Shown: positions 26,495-35,415, counted from the stretch's first letter. The stretch is DNA of 64,000 nt from Gammaproteobacteria bacterium (GCA_030429735.1 JAUIET010000006.1:124001-188000); one strand, 5' to 3'. Notes: generated from the sequence alone by a model not told the origin. Made by a program: numbers and translations.

Positions 26495-27187
26495 TTAAAA
26501 TATTTCGGTGACCTTGGACAATGAGATTGGTCCGGCACCAGCAACATTCAGCGTTACATCGCCACTTTGACCAAGAGTCACACTGTCGACGTTGCTGTTG
26601 AATTCAGTTTCCAGACCTTGCGGCTCGCCGTTCACCAATGCTTCCGCTTCAAATCGATAGTTACCGGGCGACACTGGGTTGCCTTCAAGGTCAGTGCCAC
26701 TCCACTTCAGAGGGACATCGCCCGCTGGAATGATTCCGGTGGTTTGATTGCGCAACACTTCCTGACTTACCAGCTGCCCCGTTGGGTCATACACACGAAC
26801 CTCAATCTGCTCGGTGCTTTGTGGCAGCTTGATATTGCCTTCTATGCGGCCCTGGTCATTGAGTTGCGCACTGTCAGTGGGCAAGCGAACATTTCGGCCT
26901 ACGAGCGCAGAGGCCTGCAGTGCTTGATTGGAACGCAAGGAATTTGCCATATCGTCAACCGATGCATTCAGGTTCTGAATACCTTCAACAGAACTGAACT
27001 GCGCCAATTGCGCAATGAACTCGCCATTCTCCTGGGGGCTTAGCGGGTCTTGATTGCTCAGTTGCGTCACCAGCAATTGCAGAAACGCATCCTGACCAAG
27101 CTCGTTGTCTTTCGGCAGACTTTCCGCGCGATTTCGGGTTGAGATCGAATCCAGCGCCGAACTACCAATTTGACCTAATTCTTCCAT
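26495..27187 (-). CDS. flgD: Hook-cap / hook assembly protein FlgD
   Basis: Scaffold that caps the growing hook, 230 residues. The conserved N-terminal segment DAFLQLLVTQLSNQDPLSP (about 33-51) is followed by NGEFIAQLAQFSSVEGIQNL, and the C-terminal FlgD Ig/tudor-like region includes YDPTGQLV and DVPLKWSGTDLEGN. It lies between flgC (26 bp upstream) and flgE (58 bp downstream). Confidence 0.95.
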   Translation of the reverse strand: MEELGQIGSSALDSISTRNRAESLPKDNELGQDAFLQLLVTQLSNQDPLSPQENGEFIAQLAQFSSVEGIQNLNASVDDMANSLRSNQALQASALVGRNVRLPTDSAQLNDQGRIEGNIKLPQSTEQIEVRVYDPTGQLVSQEVLRNQTTGIIPAGDVPLKWSGTDLEGNPVSPGNYRFEAEALVNGEPQGLETEFNSNVDSVTLGQSGDVTLNVAGAGPISLSKVTEIF

Positions 27188-27213
27188 TGTTCTTCCTTAA
27201 TCCTGAACCTTGC

Positions 27214-27654
27214 TTACTGACCAAGCGTGAGCAAACGCTGCATCATGGCTTTTGCGGAATTCATGACTTCAACGTTGATCTGGAAAGATCGAGACGCCGA
27301 GATCATATTGGTCATCTCCTCCACAACATTGACGTTTGGGGTGTAGACATAGCCATTCTCATCGGCCAATGGGTGGCCAGGTTGATATCGGGCAATTCCG
27401 TCTGTCGGGTCCTCGTACACACCAATCACGTTAACGGCCGCTGAACTTTTGTCTTGCTCACCAATGCCAAAACCTGCCTGGTCCTGATGCTCGCGCAGCA
27501 CAGCTTGAAAAATCGGGTGTCTCGCCTTGTACACCTCGGCTGCTGAACCAGCCACCACTTGTGCGTTTGCAATATTGCTTGCGGTGGTATTCATTCGCAG
27601 CGACTGAGCTGTCATGCCCGAACCTGCGATGTCGTAAATTGCCCCTAATGCCAT
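27214..27654 (-). CDS. flgC: Proximal rod protein FlgC
   Basis: Proximal rod subunit, 146 residues. N-terminal rod motif IYDIAGSGMTAQSLRMNTTA with SNIANA; C-terminal PNVNVVEEMTNMISASRSF. Normal length. Starts 42 bp after flgB in the sigma54-driven flgBCDE operon. Confidence 0.96.
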   Translation of the reverse strand: MALGAIYDIAGSGMTAQSLRMNTTASNIANAQVVAGSAAEVYKARHPIFQAVLREHQDQAGFGIGEQDKSSAAVNVIGVYEDPTDGIARYQPGHPLADENGYVYTPNVNVVEEMTNMISASRSFQINVEVMNSAKAMMQRLLTLGQ

Positions 27655-27696
27655 TTTCTTTTGCTCTTCTTATCTACGTTCTGCTTGTATGATCTA

Positions 27697-28119
27697 TCAT
27701 TCGCCCTTAATGGCGTTTCGCAGTCCCTTGATGCGACTCGTCAATAAGGTCATGCTGGCCTGAAAGTCGCCCGCATTGCGTGCGAATCTGGCCAATTCCT
27801 GTTCGGTTTCGACGGTATTCCCATCTATGCTGGGCTGCATAGGTTGTCGGTACTTAAGTTCGACGTCCAAGCCATCCAACTGAAAGCTGCCATTGGAGTT
27901 ACGACTCATGTGCCTTTCGCTGGTTTGCTGCAGCTGCAGCCGGCCATTGTCAGATGCGTCTTTTACCTTGCGAAGTACGGCCTGAAAATCGATGTCGCGC
28001 GCCCGATAATTTGGCGTATCGGCGTTGGCCAGATTGTGGGCAATCACTTCCGCGCGCTGCGTACGCAGTTTGAGTGCGTGTTCATGAACCCCAAATGCAT
28101 TGTCAAAACTGATTGCCAC
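27697..28119 (-). CDS. flgB: Proximal rod protein FlgB
   Basis: Proximal rod subunit, about 140 residues. I place the start at the GTG at 28119, giving (M)AISFDNAFGVHEHALKLR, the usual FlgB N-terminus. The in-frame GTG at 28158 would lie at or before the transcription start predicted from the sigma54 promoter. Conserved motif NLANADTPNYRARDIDF is intact. First gene of flgBCDE. Confidence 0.94.
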   Translation of the reverse strand: MAISFDNAFGVHEHALKLRTQRAEVIAHNLANADTPNYRARDIDFQAVLRKVKDASDNGRLQLQQTSERHMSRNSNGSFQLDGLDVELKYRQPMQPSIDGNTVETEQELARFARNAGDFQASMTLLTSRIKGLRNAIKGE

Positions 28120-28168
28120 GTTGTTAGTCTCAGATGCGTGAATAATTAGCGTCGTCACAAGAGATAGA

Positions 28169-28183
28169 GCAATGCCTGTGCCA
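28169..28183 (-). promoter_or_regulatory. sigma54 promoter of flgBCDE
   Basis: Minus strand TGGCACAGGCATTGC has GG and GC 10 bases apart and full matches to TGGCAC and TTGC. Predicted start near 28157, leaving a leader of about 38 nt before the GTG of flgB. It faces away from flgA. Confidence 0.85.
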
Positions 28184-28374
28184 AGTGCTTTAAGTAATTA
28201 TTTTTCAGATACTTAGAGAATTTTACGTCCCAGCGGCGTTCATTCTGCAGGTGTATGGACTGCAGCTGCTTGCCGATAGCCGTCCAAACCGGCAGCGGAT
28301 TGCCGCCATCTGGTCAGCATCGCTCATGGGTACGCACCCCGTCATCGGCATGTATCTTGCAGACACATAGAGTA

Positions 28375-29106
28375 ATGAAGCTGAACATCAAAAAATTGAC
28401 GCCCTGGCGTGTGCTGGGCCTGATAACCGCCTTTAGCTGCAACCCGGCTCAAGGTGCAAACCTGGCCGTACAAATAACAGATGGCGTGACCGACTACCTG
28501 CGCGGCCTGGTGGAAGAGAAGCAGCCAACAGACACCGCTATTCACGCGGTGAACGTGCAGGCTCAAGCTATCGACCACAGACTGCGTCTTGCGCCCTGCC
28601 CGGCGGAGCTGGATTACTCGACCAACGCCAACACGCAGTTGCCTGGGCGGGCGTTGGTGAAGGTATCGTGCAAAAGCCCGCAAACAAGCTGGTCGATTTA
28701 TGTATCTGCGAGCGTGAGCTGGGAACAGGATATTGTGGTTGCTGCGGTGGGACTGCGGCGCGGTCAAGATATTGGCGCCGGGGATGTTCGCCTTGAGCGT
28801 CGGCTGCTGACACGGCCTGGCGTTAAGTACGTCCATTCGCTGGATCAGGTGATTGGCAAAGTTGCCGGCCGACGCGTGGCCGCCAACAAGGCTGTAGATT
28901 GGCGCTTACTTGAGCAAGCCGATTTGGTACGCAAGGGTGAAACAGTACAACTTTTAGCGAGAAATGCTTCTATCGCGGTCAAAATTGAGGGAAGAGCACT
29001 GACGAGTGGCGCAAAAGGGGAGCAAATACGAGTCCAAAACCCACTGTCGAATCGCATTGTAGATGCCTTGGTTACTGCACGCGGAAGGGCTGAAATACCC
29101 TTGTAA
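28375..29106 (+). CDS. flgA: P-ring assembly chaperone FlgA
   Basis: Periplasmic chaperone needed for P-ring (FlgI) assembly, about 243 residues from the ATG at 28375. The signal peptide is MKLNIKKLTPWRVLGLITAF with cleavage near AQG-AN. The SAF-like C-terminal part contains VGLRRGQDIGAGDVRLERR and GETVQLLARNASIAVKIEGR, ending with a typical VRVQNPLSxxIVDA-type motif. The longer frame from 28255 lacks a signal at its N-terminus and is not preferred. Divergent from flgB. Confidence 0.92.
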   Translation: MKLNIKKLTPWRVLGLITAFSCNPAQGANLAVQITDGVTDYLRGLVEEKQPTDTAIHAVNVQAQAIDHRLRLAPCPAELDYSTNANTQLPGRALVKVSCKSPQTSWSIYVSASVSWEQDIVVAAVGLRRGQDIGAGDVRLERRLLTRPGVKYVHSLDQVIGKVAGRRVAANKAVDWRLLEQADLVRKGETVQLLARNASIAVKIEGRALTSGAKGEQIRVQNPLSNRIVDALVTARGRAEIPL

Positions 29107-29145
29107 CTAATTTTTAAGCTATTGTTTTTAAGAACGATTTTTGGC

Positions 29146-29172
29146 TAAAGTTTTTCTAAACTCGGCCGATTA
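29146..29172 (+). promoter_or_regulatory. sigma28 (FliA) promoter of flgM
   Basis: TAAA (29146-29149), 15 bases, then GCCGATTA (29165-29172): 11 of 12 consensus positions, the best sigma28 site in the window. It gives flgM the late-class, self-limiting expression known for the anti-sigma factor. Confidence 0.85.
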
Positions 29173-29252
29173 CCCAGTAGAGAGCAACACATTGTAAGTC
29201 GATTCAGTACTGCATAAGGCAATACAGGAACACGACACTAGCAGGTAACAAT

Positions 29253-29570
29253 ATGGTTGGTGATATAAGCGGTCCTAGATCGCATGGTGTAGACAACAAG
29301 GCTTCGCGCTCAAGCTCGTCGCTAATCCCCGTGGCAGACAAAGCGGGCACAAACGCGTCAGCGAACTCTGGCGGCGAGGGTGATTCAGTTCAATTGAGCA
29401 GCCAGGCACAATCCCTGGCAGCGGTTGAGGCCAAAGCGAAAGCAGCGAGTGATGTTAACGCGGAGAAAGTTGCGAATATTCGTGCAGCCATTGCTGATGG
29501 CTCCTATAGCATTGATGCCGTGCACGTCGCCGACAAGCTGCTCTCGCTTGAATCCGAGCTGAGCAAATAG
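29253..29570 (+). CDS. flgM: Anti-sigma28 factor FlgM
   Basis: Small, largely disordered inhibitor of FliA, 105 residues. The family's C-terminal sigma-binding helices are visible (about 62-105: VNAEKVANIRAAIADGSYSI, DAVHVADKLLSLE). It is exported through the completed hook, freeing FliA. It has its own sigma28 promoter and is followed 24 bp later by flgN. Confidence 0.93.
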   Translation: MVGDISGPRSHGVDNKASRSSSSLIPVADKAGTNASANSGGEGDSVQLSSQAQSLAAVEAKAKAASDVNAEKVANIRAAIADGSYSIDAVHVADKLLSLESELSK

Positions 29571-29594
29571 CCACCAAAAAAATAAGGAACAAGT

Positions 29595-30095
29595 ATGCTC
29601 ACGGATCGAGCCATTTTTGAAGAAGTACGCGCCGTTATTGAACGCGAAACGTCATTGATCGTCGAACTGAACACAATTCTTCGCAGAGAAACAGAAGTGC
29701 TGCAATCACCTGATGCCGCAGGTCTTGCGGAAGTACTGGAGCAGAAAGTAACACCACTGGCTGCCATCAACGAGAGTAAGGCTGATCGCTATCGCTTGCT
29801 GCGCTCGGTGAACTACCCGGAAAATGAAGAGGGGTGGGCATCTCTGGTTAATGATCTGGACAAAATAGAAAGTGACCACTCAATCACGCTGGGCAACCTG
29901 TTGCAGTTGTTACGCGGTGAGCTGATGCAAAGCCGAACGCTAAATCGTGTGAACGCGGAAATTATTAACCGTAGCATGTTCTCAGTACATCATTTGCTGA
30001 ACATACTGCGCGGCAATGTTCCCGAGAACAATATTTACGGTGAAACAGGCGATACCGTCAAAATCAACAATAAGCCATCGATTACTTCAGCCTAG
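29595..30095 (+). CDS. flgN: Export chaperone FlgN
   Basis: Cytoplasmic chaperone for FlgK and FlgL, 166 residues, all-helical. FlgN family features are IERETSLIVELNTILRRETE near the N-terminus, AAINESKADRYRLLRSV, and QSRTLNRVNAEIINRSMFSV. The gene follows flgM, the usual arrangement, and ends 4 bp from the convergent glycosyltransferase gene. Confidence 0.88.
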   Translation: MLTDRAIFEEVRAVIERETSLIVELNTILRRETEVLQSPDAAGLAEVLEQKVTPLAAINESKADRYRLLRSVNYPENEEGWASLVNDLDKIESDHSITLGNLLQLLRGELMQSRTLNRVNAEIINRSMFSVHHLLNILRGNVPENNIYGETGDTVKINNKPSITSA

Positions 30096-30099
30096 GTTT

Positions 30100-30750
30100 T
30101 CAGTCATCCAATAATCCAAAGCGTTTTGCCTCGCCCAGATCACTAGGGCGATCTATGTCGCTTAGCTCTGCCAGTAAGCGAACACTCAGATTAGATTGTG
30201 CTGCAAGGTCCAATGTTTGCTGTAGCACACGCTCGGTACCCCAATCAACAGACTGGAATACAGGAAGCGATTGCGACCTGGTGCCGATCAGAACATACCC
30301 ACCATCACTTGCAGGCCCAATGACCAGATCGTGCCTGCTTAGCGCATTAATTGCAGCTTGCAGGTACTGACCATCGATTGCCGGACAATCCGAGCCGATG
30401 ATGATGGAGGCTTGGTCTTTGTCAGTTGATGCGGCCAGTGCAGTCGACATCTTTGCGCCGAGATCGCCGGGGGGCTGTTGTCTCATGCAAAGTTCGGGGT
30501 ATTGTGCCTGTAATTCGGTGAACAGCGTGTGAAAAGGGTTGTCGTCTACCCACAGCTCCACCCTGGCATCTGGCGTGTCATCGGCGTTAGCTATCGCATG
30601 TCGTACCAATCGCTCGTGAAGCGCCAACACTTGTTCAAGTGACAATGCGCTGTTCAGCCGGGTTTTAACCCTACCTAAAGAGGGTGCTCGCGCAAATACA
30701 ATAACGCGATGAGCCTTATTGTTGCGGTCCGATAGTGATGGTTCAAGCAT
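30100..30750 (-). CDS. TIGR04282/DUF2064-type glycosyltransferase
   Basis: GT-A-fold enzyme of 216 residues, of the DUF2064 type annotated with arsenosugar biosynthesis. Visible motifs are the nucleotide-sugar loop VFARAPSLGRVKTRL (about 17-31), IIGSDCPAID (about 116-125) with the metal-binding Asp, and the acceptor region DLVIGPASDGGYVLIGT. It overlaps its neighbour by 8 bp and together they follow arsS, so all three form one operon. The precise donor sugar is unknown. Confidence 0.82.
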   Translation of the reverse strand: MLEPSLSDRNNKAHRVIVFARAPSLGRVKTRLNSALSLEQVLALHERLVRHAIANADDTPDARVELWVDDNPFHTLFTELQAQYPELCMRQQPPGDLGAKMSTALAASTDKDQASIIIGSDCPAIDGQYLQAAINALSRHDLVIGPASDGGYVLIGTRSQSLPVFQSVDWGTERVLQQTLDLAAQSNLSVRLLAELSDIDRPSDLGEAKRFGLLDD

Positions 30751-31426
30751 AGTAAATCGCGTGCAGACGTTCCGGTTTTACACCAGAAAAATACGCTGCG
30801 CGAAGCAACCACATCATTACTACTGTGCGAATAACACCGTGCTTGCGCCATTTTCTCGCCGAGCAAACAACAGGCGTCTTAAAAAATATTGGCCTTGATT
30901 CCTTCTTAAGGCGTTTGCTCAGTTCTATGTCCTCCATCAGTGCGATACTGGCGTATCCCTTGAGACGCCTGAAGGTACCCGCCTTAACACTAATCATCTG
31001 ATCGCCAGTTGCTATGCCAGACAGCATTGAACGCATATTCATAAACCACTCTATAACCCGGAAAGCAATCGCTGTGTCGTCAAGCCGAACAGCGGAAAAA
31101 CTCCATGCTTTAGTGGAATGGCACAGCGTACTGCATTGCTCGAACAGATCACGCGGCGGCATACTATCAGCGTGCAGGAACACCAGTACATCACCGGTCG
31201 CATGCTCTGCACCCTTATTCATTTGCAGAGCGCGGCCTGGTGAAGAGTGAACCACTTGATCGGCCAGCGTCGTGGCAATATCAGGGCTTGCATCACGGCT
31301 ACCACCATCGACAACGATAACTTCAAAGTGTTCATGCGGCAGCCTTGGTATCTGGCGCAGATGGCCTATCAACGAGGCCAGACGATCTCCTTCATTGAGC
31401 ACAGGAATAATGATGCTGGCTAGCAC
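30743..31426 (-). CDS. TIGR04283-type family 2 glycosyltransferase
   Basis: Family 2 (GT-A) glycosyltransferase, 227 residues. N-terminal ASIIIPVLNEGDRLASLIGH (about 2-21), EVIVVDGGSRDASPDIA, and the DXD-like FLHADSMPP; the C-terminal ALMEDIELSKRLKK carries the usual ED motif. This subtype co-occurs with the DUF2064 enzyme and ArsS. Probably builds the sugar part of an arsenosugar or related small glycoside; substrate not determined. Confidence 0.82.
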   Translation of the reverse strand: MLASIIIPVLNEGDRLASLIGHLRQIPRLPHEHFEVIVVDGGSRDASPDIATTLADQVVHSSPGRALQMNKGAEHATGDVLVFLHADSMPPRDLFEQCSTLCHSTKAWSFSAVRLDDTAIAFRVIEWFMNMRSMLSGIATGDQMISVKAGTFRRLKGYASIALMEDIELSKRLKKESRPIFFKTPVVCSARKWRKHGVIRTVVMMWLLRAAYFSGVKPERLHAIYYA

Positions 31427-31456
31427 ACTACCAACCTTAGTACGTTGTTGCCGACG

Positions 31457-32410
31457 CTAAGCGAGGGCACCGCCACAGCTACTGCCCTGACCCGCAGTAC
31501 AGCCATAGCAATGCTCACCAACCACAATCGGTTCGCCCACCAGATCTTCCTGCAATAAATCATGCAGGTTGCGTGTATTTTCCGGCAGCAACTGCAATTC
31601 CAGCATTTGATTGAAGTCACAATCGTACAGATTACCTTGCCAGTCGACGCTGACCAGCTGGCGACACATAACAGCATCAAGATTAGCGGGCGAATAACTG
31701 TCACGCAGTAATTGCATGTACGGCTCAAACTGGCCTTTCGATAGCAATACACTGCCAAATCGACTAATGGGCATATTGGTGATGGTGTACAAGTCATCGA
31801 ATACAATATTGAATTGCTGCATCAATCGCTTGGAGTATTCTGCCTTCAGTTCTGGTTGGGGCGGTGGGAGATGCGCGCCAACCGGGTTATAAACCAGGTT
31901 CAGAGTTAACTCGCCGCCCGTCCCGTAGCCTAGTTTGTTCAACTGTTGCAAGGCCACAATGCTCTTGTCAAACACGCCTTTTCCACGCTGCGCATCGACA
32001 TTTTCCTGGCTATAGCACGGTAGCGATGCGGTGATGGTGACGCGCTGCTCAGCCAGAAACTCGGCAAGATCTTCGTATCCGGGTTCTAACAATATACTCA
32101 AATTACAGCGATCAATCACCTCAACACCCAAGGCACGAGCCTGGCGAACCAGATACCGAAACTCAGGGTTCATCTCCGGCGCACCGCCAGTCAAATCAAG
32201 CGTTGTCACCTGTCGTTGTTTCAATACCTCGATTAACACGTCAATGGTTTCGCGCGACATTAACTCCGTTCGAGTTGGGCCCGCGTTAACGTGACAGTGC
32301 ACACAGCTCTGATTGCAGAGATAACCCAGGTTGACTTGCAGCGTATCCAATCGCTGCCGACGAATGGCAGGAAAATCAGTGTGCTCCAGTAAATGAATGG
32401 TTTGCAGCAT
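31457..32410 (-). CDS. arsS: Arsenosugar biosynthesis radical SAM protein ArsS
   Basis: Radical SAM enzyme implicated in adding the adenosyl-derived deoxyribosyl unit to methylated arsenic in arsenosugar synthesis. The start at 32410 (MLQTIHLLEHTDFPAIRR) fits the family; an in-frame TTG at 32446 adds 12 atypical residues. Cluster motif CNQSCVHCHVNAGP (about 33-46) provides the three Cys ligands of the 4Fe-4S cluster. DLTGGAPEMNP is the SAM-binding GGE-like element. The C-terminal Cys-rich tail (CYGCTAGQGSSCGG) is typical of ArsS. No arsM is seen in the window. Confidence 0.9.
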   Translation of the reverse strand: MLQTIHLLEHTDFPAIRRQRLDTLQVNLGYLCNQSCVHCHVNAGPTRTELMSRETIDVLIEVLKQRQVTTLDLTGGAPEMNPEFRYLVRQARALGVEVIDRCNLSILLEPGYEDLAEFLAEQRVTITASLPCYSQENVDAQRGKGVFDKSIVALQQLNKLGYGTGGELTLNLVYNPVGAHLPPPQPELKAEYSKRLMQQFNIVFDDLYTITNMPISRFGSVLLSKGQFEPYMQLLRDSYSPANLDAVMCRQLVSVDWQGNLYDCDFNQMLELQLLPENTRNLHDLLQEDLVGEPIVVGEHCYGCTAGQGSSCGGALA

Positions 32411-32586
32411 GCGTAAACTATCTGAGAGATTAAAGGTAAGTTTCAAGCATTTTTCTTGAGGCTTACGCCAGTATAACCGTTTAACCAGTAATACCTTTTA
32501 TTTAGATGGGCGGTTTGTAGCCGGTTTGTCACTTTGTTTGAATATCGTATAGCACACAAGTTCCATCAGATTTTGGACCCAGCAGT

Positions 32587-33042
32587 ATGAATCACGCTAT
32601 TTATCAGCAAGATGCCGAAAACTATTTCATCTCGTGGGACGAGGTGAACCAGGATACCGCAAGCATGTCAGCGCGCTTGAGTGGTCAGGGCTGGGAGCAA
32701 ATTGTCGCCTTGACCGAAGGCGGCATTGGCCCCGCGGCGCAGATAGCTCGAGAATTGGATATTCCAATGATAAACACCCTGAGCGTGCGCGACTCTAGTT
32801 GTCAGGATGATTTGAGCATGCTCCACGACCATATTGACGATTCACTAAAAACATTATTTGTTGATGATCTGGTTGACACAGGAAAAACCGCGAAAGCAGC
32901 CAAAGCAGCCTTTCCAAACGCTCACTTCGTTGCTATTTATGCAAAGCCAGCTGGCATCCCATTTGTTGATGATTACATCACAGAGGTGGAAGCCCAAAGT
33001 TGGGTGCATTTTCCATGGGATTTATTGATCGACGATCAGTGA
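32587..33042 (+). CDS. gpt: Xanthine-guanine phosphoribosyltransferase (Gpt-like)
   Basis: Purine-salvage enzyme of 151 residues converting xanthine/guanine plus PRPP to nucleotides. It resembles E. coli Gpt over its whole length: FISWDEVNQDTASMSARL, the PRPP loop LFVDDLVDTGKTA (about 95-107) and AHFVAIYAKPAGIPFVDDYI with the Trp-Asp (PWDL) end. The early loop reads EGGIGP where Gpt has RGGLVP, a notable change at the Arg. Divergent from arsS. Confidence 0.85.
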   Translation: MNHAIYQQDAENYFISWDEVNQDTASMSARLSGQGWEQIVALTEGGIGPAAQIARELDIPMINTLSVRDSSCQDDLSMLHDHIDDSLKTLFVDDLVDTGKTAKAAKAAFPNAHFVAIYAKPAGIPFVDDYITEVEAQSWVHFPWDLLIDDQ

Positions 33043-33088
33043 GTTGCGCCAATGCACCTGGCGAGGTCTAGGTAGGGCCACATCGATC

Positions 33089-34090
33089 TCATGCTTGTGC
33101 TTGCCAGTCGTAGATCAAACCCATCACTGAATCGCGTTGTTCTTCGACCAGCTGATAGGCCTCCACGCATTGCTCAGGGTGAAATTCATGCGTCACCAAG
33201 TCCGTCACGTCAAATTGACCGCGCACGGCCAGATCAAAGAAAAGCCTGTCAATTCGGCGCTGGTCCCAGCCGTCGCGATCATGGCTATCATGCGTAGCCT
33301 GAATACTCAGGCCTTCACTCATCACCTGCGAACTGAGTGTTTGCTCGTTTGGGTAACCAGTGTCGCCGAGCAAGAGTAATTTCCCATAGCGGCCCAGCAC
33401 ACTTAGAGCCTGATGCATCACCTGCGGATTACCAGTTGAATCAACAATCAATGCTGGACCGTCAACAGGCCAAATCTCAGAAACAGTCTCGCCGGCCTCA
33501 ACCAAGCTCGCGGCCATCGCAGCAGTAGCACCCCCTGACCTGGCGTACGGCAAGCGTGAGGCAGCTGGGTCAACTACAACAATATCCTGCATACCCGATG
33601 CACGCGCCCAGCGAACAAGCATTTGGGCAACGGGACCAGCGCCCACAATCAACACCTGCCCACCAAGCTGAAATGGTGCAGCCCAGGCAGCGCGGAATGC
33701 GGTTTTTGCAAGGCCACACCAGCACGCATCACGAGCGCTCAGCGCAGTTGGTACAGCGGAGCAAGCCGCTGCTGAAATCACTGCATGAGAACGATGCGCT
33801 ATACGAAAAAAAACTCGCTGGCCAATTTCAAATTCCTCAACTTCTGAACCTTTCTCTTCAACTATTCCTACAGCCTGTACACCGGTTTGGAGTTGAGGAA
33901 AAGAAAACATACGATCAAAATGAGTATGCGCCGCATAACGCTGATGCAGTATGGTGGTCTCGGTACCAATACTCATTAAACTGTACTGAGTAGCGACACG
34001 CACCTCATGATTTGCTGGTTTGGGCAGATCGAATGATTGCAGCTCGACGTCGCCTTTGCGCGGAAAAACGATTCTTCGCGGGCTACTCAT
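33089..34090 (-). CDS. MDR-family (medium-chain) dehydrogenase
   Basis: NAD(P)-dependent medium-chain dehydrogenase/reductase, 333 residues. N-terminal GroES-like half (about 1-130), then a Rossmann fold with VLIVGAGPVAQMLVRWA (about 146). The usual catalytic-zinc ligands (Cys and G-H-E) are replaced (GVQAVGIVEE), so it is probably a zinc-independent member; the substrate is unknown. It starts just after the VOC gene (4-bp overlap), the last gene in the minus-strand accessory run. Confidence 0.75.
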   Translation of the reverse strand: MSSPRRIVFPRKGDVELQSFDLPKPANHEVRVATQYSLMSIGTETTILHQRYAAHTHFDRMFSFPQLQTGVQAVGIVEEKGSEVEEFEIGQRVFFRIAHRSHAVISAAACSAVPTALSARDACWCGLAKTAFRAAWAAPFQLGGQVLIVGAGPVAQMLVRWARASGMQDIVVVDPAASRLPYARSGGATAAMAASLVEAGETVSEIWPVDGPALIVDSTGNPQVMHQALSVLGRYGKLLLLGDTGYPNEQTLSSQVMSEGLSIQATHDSHDRDGWDQRRIDRLFFDLAVRGQFDVTDLVTHEFHPEQCVEAYQLVEEQRDSVMGLIYDWQAQA

Positions 34091-34500
34091 GGCTGGTAAT
34101 CCACCTCACACACGCCACCTGTTTTTTGCATACTTTCAGCGGTGTATTGCTGTAGCTCGATGAATATCCCATTCGGGTCATGACAGGTAACCATCATTGT
34201 GTGATCGCTTTCCAGCTTGGCAGGGCTTACTTCAACGCCGCGCGCTCGCAAAATCTGATATACGGTTTCCACATCATCAACCTCCAGCGCAAAATGCCGA
34301 ACCGCACCTTCTTCACGTACTTTACTCACTTGGATGACTTCAATATAACTGCTCTCACCAAAGTACAGATACATACCCACCAGTACACCCTGCTTATTTC
34401 TAAATTCGAATTGTCGTTTTGCACCAAGGGCAGAGTAGAATTTTTCTGTGGCATCTAGATCGTTCGTCTCGATACACACATGCGCCAGTCTCACTATCAT
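34087..34500 (-). CDS. VOC family (glyoxalase/dioxygenase-like) protein
   Basis: Vicinal-oxygen-chelate fold protein of about 137 residues. Start at 34500 (MIVRLAHVCIETNDLDATEK) with a GGAG site. Two beta-alpha-beta modules are seen; candidate metal ligands are His7, Glu in YIEVIQV, His in RHFALEVDD and Glu in GIFIELQQY. May act as a lyase, isomerase or dioxygenase; the substrate cannot be told. Tightly packed between SDR and MDR genes (5-bp gap and 4-bp overlap). Confidence 0.75.
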   Translation of the reverse strand: MIVRLAHVCIETNDLDATEKFYSALGAKRQFEFRNKQGVLVGMYLYFGESSYIEVIQVSKVREEGAVRHFALEVDDVETVYQILRARGVEVSPAKLESDHTMMVTCHDPNGIFIELQQYTAESMQKTGGVCEVDYQP

Positions 34501-34505
34501 CACTC

Positions 34506-35381
34506 TTACTCCGCGTGCGTTTTCCCCAAACTCCACCAATCAATGCCCGAGGCACTACGAAGAAACTCATCGCGTTCGCTGTCAGACTGGCCGTGCATGG
34601 CTGACACAACCATCTCGGCTAGCTCATCGGCCTGCCAACGTAGCCGAGTGCCATCAGATTGAACAATTTTCAGCATTAGATCGCCAACTATCTGTGGATC
34701 TCTCGCAGAGGGCATACCCTCTGCAATCTCATTCAACTTGGTTTCCACCAAAGCGCGGTAGGGCGAATCTTCAGGGTAGTCAGCCGGGAGCAGCGATTGA
34801 TTGAGGCCCGCCGAACGAAAAATTTGGGTTGCGTATTGAGCGGCCTCGATCAGTGCCACCCGAATACCCCAGCGATCTACTTCGTGGCGCAATGCCTCCG
34901 TAGCGCCTTCCAAAGCAAATTTACTGGCGGTGTAGAACACGTCACCCGCCAGGCCAGCCACGCCTGACAGCGAGCTGATCATAATGATTTGACCGTTCCG
35001 CTGAGCCCGCATCACTGGTAGCACGCATTGCGTTAAAAACATCGGCGCGAAAAAATTAGTTTCCATTACCGCACGTACACTGGATTCATCAAGATCTTCG
35101 CAGGCGCCAGGCTTGAGAATACCGGCATTGTTGATCAGCACATCTATTCGACCGTACTCGTCAACAACTTCACTGACAAAGGCAGAAAATAAGGAGGTGT
35201 TGGACAATTCGAGCACTTTGATACCGATTTTCAGCCCTTCGCTTTGCAGCAGCTCTTGTAACTCGGTTTGCCGACTCCGGCTTCGTACAGTGGCAATCAC
35301 CTGATCACCATTAGCAGCGAATGCGCGAACGCCTGCCAAGCCAAAGCCACTGTTGCCCCCCGTGATCACAATGACTGACAT
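34506..35381 (-). CDS. Short-chain dehydrogenase/reductase
   Basis: Classical SDR, 291 residues. Cofactor loop TGGNSGFG (about 7-14), NNAG (about 87), catalytic Ser in MISSLSGVAG and Tyr-x-x-x-Lys in YTASKFALEG. Retinol/hydroxysteroid-dehydrogenase-like in overall pattern. Lies between uxuA and the VOC gene in an operon-like run; it may reduce or oxidise a hydroxy intermediate of the same pathway. Confidence 0.83.
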   Translation of the reverse strand: MSVIVITGGNSGFGLAGVRAFAANGDQVIATVRSRSRQTELQELLQSEGLKIGIKVLELSNTSLFSAFVSEVVDEYGRIDVLINNAGILKPGACEDLDESSVRAVMETNFFAPMFLTQCVLPVMRAQRNGQIIMISSLSGVAGLAGDVFYTASKFALEGATEALRHEVDRWGIRVALIEAAQYATQIFRSAGLNQSLLPADYPEDSPYRALVETKLNEIAEGMPSARDPQIVGDLMLKIVQSDGTRLRWQADELAEMVVSAMHGQSDSERDEFLRSASGIDWWSLGKTHAE

Positions 35382-35415
35382 ATCGGCTCCTATTCGAAAC
35401 TACGTGGGCATGTGA

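Noticed and set aside
28120-28158. Longer flgB starting at GTG 28158
   Set aside because: The sigma54 promoter predicts transcription starting near 28157, and the N-terminus from GTG 28119 matches FlgB.
28289-28304. sigma54-like promoter for flgA (CCGGCAGCGGATTGCC)
   Set aside because: GG and GC are 9, not 10, bases apart, which normally abolishes sigma54 recognition.
32411-32446. TTG start for arsS
   Set aside because: Adds 12 residues absent from the family; the ATG at 32410 fits better.
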